Positions 4,844 to 9,693 of a DNA stretch of 9,693 nucleotides are shown here, in pieces. A program made the translations under genes and the position numbers. The notes beneath the pieces are model-generated. The model made no database searches. It was not told the DNA's origin and was given only the letters and a program-made list of their open reading frames with translations. Source of the stretch: Actinomycetes bacterium (GTDB taxonomy: Bacteria; Planctomycetota; Phycisphaerae; JAACET01); contig DAOVKO010000062.1 in assembly GCA_030631725.1 (NCBI GenBank), positions 1 to 9,693 on the forward strand, written 5' to 3'. Within the stretch, counting starts at the first letter, position 1, and each line of letters begins with the position of its first letter.

Positions 4844-6634
4844 ATGACTACAAGAAGAATCGTTGTTACAGTCATAGCGTCGTTTTGCTTCGGCGCCATT
4901 TTCTCTTCTTGCAGTACTGGGCCGATTACCTCGGTTCCGCCCAGACCTGCTCCCGACTGGAACGTGTCTTTACTCGACAACACCATCGGAGCCATAGCCG
5001 ACCTGGCCGGCCTGCAACGCATCCCCGTCCGCGGCTATGGGCTGGTGATCGGCCTACCTGGTACCGGATCCCGCGAGTGTCCTGAGCAGATCCGGGACAT
5101 CATCCAGGGCGGATTTCGTGGCCGGACCAGACCCGACGGCTCGGCCTTGTATGCCGATGTTGACGCCCGAGCCCTTATTGGCAAGCTCTCTACTGCCGTG
5201 GTCGTGGTCGAAGGTTGGATTCCACCGGCCGCCGCCGCCGGTGATAGAATCGATCTGAACATCTCCGCTTTGCCCAATACTCAGACCACCTCGCTGGCCG
5301 ACGGTGAGCTTCTAGTCTGCGAGCTTGCCACCGAGGTAGTCTCCATGGCCGGTGCCCCCATCAGAAGGAGCCCGATGGTCGTTGCTGCATACCCGGAACT
5401 CGCGCCCGTTTTTGTCAATCCTTTCACCAAAGCCGATTCTGCAAAGCGCCCTGTCTCCCTTCGCTCCGCCCGGATAATCGGTGGCGGCAGAGTCCTGCGC
5501 ACCAGACCGCTAAATCTGGTCCTGCGAGTCCCCAGTGGCTCTTACCCCATAGTCAGGCAAATTGCCCGGAGGATAAACTTCCGGTTTCCCAGCTTGTCTA
5601 GCGAGCTGCCCACCGCCCAGGCCGAAAGGGCAAACACGGTCAAGCTCATAATTCCCCGCGAATACCATAATCGCCAGCGGCACTTCTTAATGTTAGTGCT
5701 CCAAACCTATCTCAGCAGCGACCCGGCTTACATAGCCACACAATCCCGGCAGCTCATCGCCGAGCTGTCTAACCCTAAATCTCAAGCCGATCGAATTACC
5801 GCTGCACTCGAATCCGTCGGCAAGTCCACCCTGCCGGACTTACGACGCGCTTATGAATCTTCTGACCCCCGGGTCGCTTTTTATGCCGCCCGCACCGCTG
5901 CCCTGCTGGACGACCTCGAGGCCCTTTCGCTTCTGGGCCGAATTGCCGCCGATGATTCCAGCCCCTATCAATTGCTGGCTACTTCCGTATTGTCTGAGCT
6001 GCCACACCCCTATCGTGCCAATCAGTTTCTCAGGCCCTTGCTGGACAGCCGCAACTCCCTGGTCCGCATTCGGGCTTACGAAGGACTGGCCAGAAACGCC
6101 GACCCCAGCGTACTCCAGGTTCGATTTGACCGTCCCGCAGAGTTTGCCTTGGACCTTGTCCTTTCCAAGGGCCAGCCGCTTATCTATGTCCAGACTACCA
6201 AAGAGCCGCGCATTGTGCTCATCGGACAACAGACTCGCTGCCGGATCCCAGTTTTCTACCTTTCTCGCGACAAACTTCTGACTATAAGTTCAACCGCCCA
6301 TCCTGCCCAGCACAGCAATGCGGACGCCGAGCCGCCGGAGCAACTCTCATTGCTGCGCCGCACACCAACCGGGGACATCGGCGGAATACTGCAAAGCTCC
6401 CCGGACCTTGTCTCTCTGATAAAAACTTTGGGCTCGGATGTCGAGCCTGATTATAAAGGTGTCCGTCATGGTTTGGGAATGAACTATTCCAAGGTTGTTG
6501 CGGCTCTGTATGGCTTATGGCAGAACAAGGACATCCCGGCCGGATTTGTCCTCCAGCAATCGCCTGCTGCCAGGGCTCTGGTCGAGCGGCCCACGGCCTG
6601 GGCCGCACAAAGGCCCGAAACTTCCAGCCCCTAG
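4844..6634 (+). CDS. FlgI-like domain lipoprotein with HEAT-like repeats
   Basis: I choose the ATG at 4844 (596 residues) over the in-frame ATG at 4739. It directly precedes a lipoprotein signal (MTTRR, hydrophobic 6-20, lipobox FSSC with C23) and has AGAAG 5 nt upstream. Residues about 46-290 resemble the flagellar P-ring protein FlgI: IADLAGLQRIPVRGYGLVIGLPGTG, then AVVVVEGWIPPAAAAGDRID and a TTSLADGELLVCEL stretch close to FlgI's region that lists and returns L/M-rich strands. FlgI is normally about 370 residues with a cleaved Sec signal and no HEAT repeats. Residues about 325-435 here form helical pairs of HEAT type (LRRAYESSDPRVAFYAARTA, then two or three further units). Residues 440-596 are beta-rich and unassigned. 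No other flagellar gene is nearby. It is probably a periplasmic, membrane-tethered ring or scaffold component, flagellar or reused. The FlgI-like part is fairly sure; the function is not. Confidence 0.85.
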   Translation: MTTRRIVVTVIASFCFGAIFSSCSTGPITSVPPRPAPDWNVSLLDNTIGAIADLAGLQRIPVRGYGLVIGLPGTGSRECPEQIRDIIQGGFRGRTRPDGSALYADVDARALIGKLSTAVVVVEGWIPPAAAAGDRIDLNISALPNTQTTSLADGELLVCELATEVVSMAGAPIRRSPMVVAAYPELAPVFVNPFTKADSAKRPVSLRSARIIGGGRVLRTRPLNLVLRVPSGSYPIVRQIARRINFRFPSLSSELPTAQAERANTVKLIIPREYHNRQRHFLMLVLQTYLSSDPAYIATQSRQLIAELSNPKSQADRITAALESVGKSTLPDLRRAYESSDPRVAFYAARTAALLDDLEALSLLGRIAADDSSPYQLLATSVLSELPHPYRANQFLRPLLDSRNSLVRIRAYEGLARNADPSVLQVRFDRPAEFALDLVLSKGQPLIYVQTTKEPRIVLIGQQTRCRIPVFYLSRDKLLTISSTAHPAQHSNADAEPPEQLSLLRRTPTGDIGGILQSSPDLVSLIKTLGSDVEPDYKGVRHGLGMNYSKVVAALYGLWQNKDIPAGFVLQQSPAARALVERPTAWAAQRPETSSP

Positions 6635-6683
6635 TGCTGATATCAAAATGCAAAAATCTTTCCTTCCCTTTTTGAATTTTGAT

Positions 6684-6713
6684 TTGTCATTTTTATTTTT
6701 GATTTTTTATTTT
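6684..6713 (+). promoter_or_regulatory. Possible smc promoter
   Basis: TTGTCA (6684-6689, 5 of 6 to the -35 consensus), an 18-bp all-A/T/G spacer and TATTTT (6708-6713, 4 of 6) would start transcription near 6720, about 20 bases before smc. The surroundings are so T-rich that chance matches are likely. Transcription from the FlgI-like gene, which ends 105 bp upstream, is an alternative because no terminator hairpin is visible between the two. Confidence 0.3.
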
Positions 6714-6717
6714 TGAT
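6690..6717. repeat. Perfect 14-bp tandem duplication in a T-rich spacer
   Basis: TTTTTATTTTTGAT occurs twice back to back (6690-6703 and 6704-6717). Related GAATTTTGATTT sequence precedes it (6674-6685). The whole spacer 6635-6739 is unusually T-rich compared with the GC-richer genes on either side. It has no gene. Such slippage-prone tracts can alter promoter spacing or helix bending. Confidence 0.75.
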
Positions 6718-6724
6718 CTTTAGA

Positions 6725-6742
6725 AAGGGTGTTCCCCTTATG
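6725..6742 (+). promoter_or_regulatory. smc ribosome binding site enclosed in a hairpin
   Basis: The Shine-Dalgarno-like AAAGGG (6724-6729) lies in the left arm AAGGG (6725-6729). CCCTT (6735-6739) pairs with it across the 5-nt loop TGTTC, and the ATG starts at the next base (6740). If folded in the mRNA this would hide the ribosome binding site and place the start codon at the stem base. The pairing is seen directly; a regulatory effect is inference. Confidence 0.5.
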
Positions 6743-9693
6743 AAACTGTGCAAGCTCGAACTTCATGGATTCAAAAGCTTCGCCGACCGCACCGATTTTG
6801 TCTTTGAAGACGGCATCACCGCTATTGTCGGACCCAACGGCTGCGGCAAGAGCAACCTCGTCGATGCCGTCCGCTGGGTGCTCGGCGAACAGAGCGCCAA
6901 GAGTCTTCGCGGAAGCCAAATGATGGATGTGATCTTCAACGGCTCAGCCACCCGCAAAAGCCAGGGCTTAGCCGAAATCACCCTCACTTTCGACAACACC
7001 GATCGAGCCTTGACCTATGATTCCGACTCTGTCGGAGTTACCCGCAAGCTCTATCGTTCCGGGGAAAGCGAATATCTGATCAACAAGAATGCTTGTCGGC
7101 TTAAGGACATTCGCGAGTTGTTCCTGGATACCGGATTAGGATACGATTCCTACTCCATCATCGAGCAGGGAAAAGTCGAGCTGCTCGTCCAGTCCAGCAG
7201 CATCGAACGCCGGGCCGTCTTTGACGAGGCTGCCGGCATTGCCAAGTACAAGGCCCGACGCAAAGAAGCCACCAGAAAACTCGAACGCACCGAGCAGGAC
7301 CTCCTGCGAGTTACCGATATCGTCGAGGAGGTACAGCGTCAGCTCCGTTCGGTCAAGCTCCAGGCAGGCAAGGCCCGCAGCTTCCAGCAATACGATCATC
7401 GCCTTCGCCAGTTGCGCATAAGCGGGGCCCTGGCCGAGTTTGACAACCTCGTCCGCCAACGCACCACCATCGAGCAAACCCAAAGCCGAATCGAAGACCA
7501 GAACGCCGCCCTTAGCAGCCAGCTGGGCCAAATCTCCGCCGAAAAGGTCCGCCTGGGACTCGAATTGGCCGAATCTGACCGCCAGATTACTGCCGCCGAC
7601 AACCAGTTGGTTCAGAACCGCTCACACATCTCTTCTGCCCGCGACCACATCCAGTTCGCTCGCAGCCGGGCCGACGAATCCAAACAAGACCTCGACCACC
7701 AGCGCCGACGGGCCGTCCAACTCAAGGCCCTCACCGCCGAATTGCAGACCCACCTGGCCCGCCAGGAGCAGTTGGCTCAGCAGTACCGCAGCCAGGAGGC
7801 CGACCTCCAGGACCAGCTCAACCAGCTCCAGGAAGAGCACGCCGCCGCCGGCCAAGACACTGCCCGCTTGGCTGCTGACCTGGAAGATCAGAAAAGTGGC
7901 GTAATGGACCTGGTTCGGCGCACCAGTCAGTTGCATAACGAAATCTCCGGCCAAGATCGTTTTCGCCAAACTTTGGGCGCCCAGCGAGACCGCATCGCCA
8001 ACGAGGCATCTGCTTTGGAGTCCAGGCTCGAAGACCTGCTTATTCGCAAAGCCCAGCTGGAAGTCAAAGCCCGGCAAGTCAGCACGGTTTTAGCCCAGGA
8101 TCAGCAAGCCTGGGAACGTTGCAAAACCCAAACTCTGCAAGCCCAGGTCGAACTCGCCCAGCTGCATGAGCAGCTCACTCAGGCCAAGGAGGTCCGCTCA
8201 GCCATCAAATCTCGCCAAAGCCTTTTACAGGACATGGAGGCCCGGCTCGACGGCATCCATCAGGGCGTGCGCCAAATACTGCAGGCCAAGTCGGCAGGAC
8301 GTTTCGAGTACATTTTCGGCATGATCGCAAACCTCTTCGAGGCCGACGTCGCTCGCGCCGGCTTGGTGGAGGCCGCCTTGGCCGGGGCCGAGCAGTTTCT
8401 CGTCGTTACCGATAGCCGAAAGCTCACTGCCCAGATGGATCAGCTCAGCAAACTCCCCGGCCGAGTTACTTTCCTCTGCCTGGACCTGATCCCCCCTTGG
8501 GTCAACGGTTACGACTGGACCCAGCACGCCGAATACCTCGGCCGGGCCGTTGACTATGTAAGGTTCGAGCCTGCCCTTGCCCCGGTCGCTTGGCATCTGC
8601 TCGGACGCACCATCGTCGTCAAGGACCTCACTGCCGCGCTGTCCTTAGCCCGCCAAGCCCCCCCCGGTTACCGCTACGTTACCCCCCAGGGCCAACTCCT
8701 CGAACCCGATGGCCTGCTCCGCCTCGGACCGGCCAGCGGTACCTCCGGGCTCATGCTTCGCCATAGTCAGCTCCGCCAGCTATCCGAGCGTATGCCCCGC
8801 ATCGAGGCCAAAATCACTGAGCTTGCCGATCGGCTCAACAGCTCACAGGCTCAGCTTAGCCATCTGCAGCAAACTCAGCAGAAGCTCCGTACCGCCATCT
8901 ACGAGGCCAATGTTGCCCAGGCCCAAAATACCAGCCAAATCCAGCAAAACGCCGAGGCCATCGCCGACCTCAGCAAAGACAAGCCCCGATTGACCAGCGA
9001 AATCAGCCAGTTGGAAGCCGAAATCGCCAAGGCCATGACTGCCCAGGATGATTCTCGCATCCAACTCACTCACCTGGAAGAGCTCTCCCAGCAGCGCAAC
9101 GAAAAAATCGCCAATCTTACTGCTCAGCACAGCCAGGCCTTGGATGTCCAACAGGCCTTGGCCGAAAAAGTCGCTGACCTTCGCGTCGCCCTCACCAAAG
9201 CACACGAGCAGTTCATTGCTGCCAAATCCGAGCTGAGCCACGTTCAAGCTACCCTCGAGCAGAACCGCAGCCAGGCCCGCTCGATCTTCCAGGATATCCA
9301 GGCCGCCCGCCAACGAATCGCTGATACCGAGCACACCATTCTCAATACAGAGGCTCGGCTCGCCCAGCTCTTCGCCGACCGCCAGGTAATCCAGAAAGAA
9401 TGCACCGACTGCCATCACCGCAGAGACCAAATCGCCCAGGAAATTGAGCTCCGGGGTCAGAACCTCCGCCGGCTCACCCAGCAGCAGTCAGAGCTCGTTG
9501 AAACTCTCCACCAGAACCAGCTAAAGCTCAGCGAACTCGGCGTCCGCATAGAAACACTTATCCAGCGGATCCGCGAGGATTTCGACCTATCCCTGGAACA
9601 GGAATACGAAAACTACGAACCTGCCGGACTCGACCTTCAACAGGTCGCCCGCGAGATAGAGGAATTACGCGGAAAAATACAACGCCTCGGCAA
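6740..9693 (+). CDS. smc: Chromosome segregation/condensation protein SMC, 3' end outside window
   Basis: This frame is open from the ATG at 6740 to the window end (984 complete residues). Bacterial SMC is about 1,150-1,250 residues, so roughly the last fifth is missing: the end of the coil and the C-terminal head with the signature motif and Walker B. SMC dimers with ScpA/ScpB load on DNA, extrude loops and organise and separate chromosomes in the cytoplasm. The N-terminal head shows KLELHGFKSFADRT (5-18), Walker A GPNGCGKSN (31-39), WVLGEQSAKSLRG (46-58) and the Q-loop region YSIIEQGKVE followed by ERRAVFDEAAGIAKYKARRKEA. A Gln/Ala/Leu-rich coiled coil runs from about 170 to 500. The hinge spans about 511-670 (from RFEYIFGMIANLFEAD to TPQGQLLEPDGLLRLG), and the returning coil follows to the end. 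The start is fixed by the conserved N-terminus. No scpA or scpB is in the window. Confidence 0.97.
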   Translation, partial: MKLCKLELHGFKSFADRTDFVFEDGITAIVGPNGCGKSNLVDAVRWVLGEQSAKSLRGSQMMDVIFNGSATRKSQGLAEITLTFDNTDRALTYDSDSVGVTRKLYRSGESEYLINKNACRLKDIRELFLDTGLGYDSYSIIEQGKVELLVQSSSIERRAVFDEAAGIAKYKARRKEATRKLERTEQDLLRVTDIVEEVQRQLRSVKLQAGKARSFQQYDHRLRQLRISGALAEFDNLVRQRTTIEQTQSRIEDQNAALSSQLGQISAEKVRLGLELAESDRQITAADNQLVQNRSHISSARDHIQFARSRADESKQDLDHQRRRAVQLKALTAELQTHLARQEQLAQQYRSQEADLQDQLNQLQEEHAAAGQDTARLAADLEDQKSGVMDLVRRTSQLHNEISGQDRFRQTLGAQRDRIANEASALESRLEDLLIRKAQLEVKARQVSTVLAQDQQAWERCKTQTLQAQVELAQLHEQLTQAKEVRSAIKSRQSLLQDMEARLDGIHQGVRQILQAKSAGRFEYIFGMIANLFEADVARAGLVEAALAGAEQFLVVTDSRKLTAQMDQLSKLPGRVTFLCLDLIPPWVNGYDWTQHAEYLGRAVDYVRFEPALAPVAWHLLGRTIVVKDLTAALSLARQAPPGYRYVTPQGQLLEPDGLLRLGPASGTSGLMLRHSQLRQLSERMPRIEAKITELADRLNSSQAQLSHLQQTQQKLRTAIYEANVAQAQNTSQIQQNAEAIADLSKDKPRLTSEISQLEAEIAKAMTAQDDSRIQLTHLEELSQQRNEKIANLTAQHSQALDVQQALAEKVADLRVALTKAHEQFIAAKSELSHVQATLEQNRSQARSIFQDIQAARQRIADTEHTILNTEARLAQLFADRQVIQKECTDCHHRRDQIAQEIELRGQNLRRLTQQQSELVETLHQNQLKLSELGVRIETLIQRIREDFDLSLEQEYENYEPAGLDLQQVAREIEELRGKIQRLG

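Noticed and set aside
6635..6739. Intrinsic terminator after the FlgI-like gene
   Set aside because: The spacer is full of T-runs, but no GC-rich stem precedes them. The only clean hairpin is the one at the smc ribosome binding site.
7440..7904. 154-residue ORF inside smc
   Set aside because: It is a Ser/Thr/Pro-rich shadow frame of the smc coiled coil, without its own ribosome binding site.
9398..9415. CTDCH motif in the SMC coil as a haem site or zinc hook
   Set aside because: SMC is cytoplasmic, so CxxCH haem attachment is not expected. A Rad50-type zinc hook would sit at the hinge apex, not in the returning coil. It is probably chance.

Overview
The window looks like chromosomal DNA of moderate GC content from a member of the Planctomycetota, perhaps close to Phycisphaerae. 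The clues are a membrane-anchored von Willebrand A (vWA) protein of a planctomycete style, a FlgI-like domain fused to HEAT-like repeats on a lipoprotein, a stand-alone Clp N-domain protein, and housekeeping genes (yggS, nrdR, smc) of ordinary bacterial type. The phylum is an inference from protein character and was not tested by a search. I see no phage, insertion sequence, CRISPR array, rRNA or tRNA.

Layout. Positions 1-954 (+) hold the 3' part of a vWA gene that enters from outside the window. It converges on a four-gene minus-strand operon (3528 down to 1168). In transcription order the operon is yggS (pyridoxal-phosphate homeostasis), a 93-residue two-helix membrane protein with a GTG start, a 259-residue protein with a coiled coil and a C-terminal membrane anchor, and a 165-residue double Clp-N domain protein with no ATPase. 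Gaps are 27 bp, a 4-bp ATGA overlap, and 20 bp. The convergent junction (955-1170) carries a perfect 15-bp inverted repeat touching both stop codons, with a palindromic intergenic element inside it.

Divergent from yggS, after a 428-bp spacer, is nrdR (3957-4451, +), the repressor of ribonucleotide reductase genes. A hairpin-rich spacer follows. Then comes a 596-residue lipoprotein (4844-6634) with a FlgI-like P-ring region, HEAT-like repeats and an unassigned C-terminal part. After a T-rich spacer with a perfect 14-bp tandem duplication, smc (6740 to the window end, +) encodes the first 984 residues of the chromosome condensation ATPase. Its ribosome binding site lies inside a small hairpin that ends directly at the ATG.

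How the genes fit together: nrdR (dNTP supply) and smc (chromosome organisation) are core cell-cycle functions but are not obviously co-transcribed. The parts with the most unexplained biology are the yggS to Clp-N membrane cassette and the FlgI-HEAT lipoprotein. I did not find a clearly new defence or mobile system.
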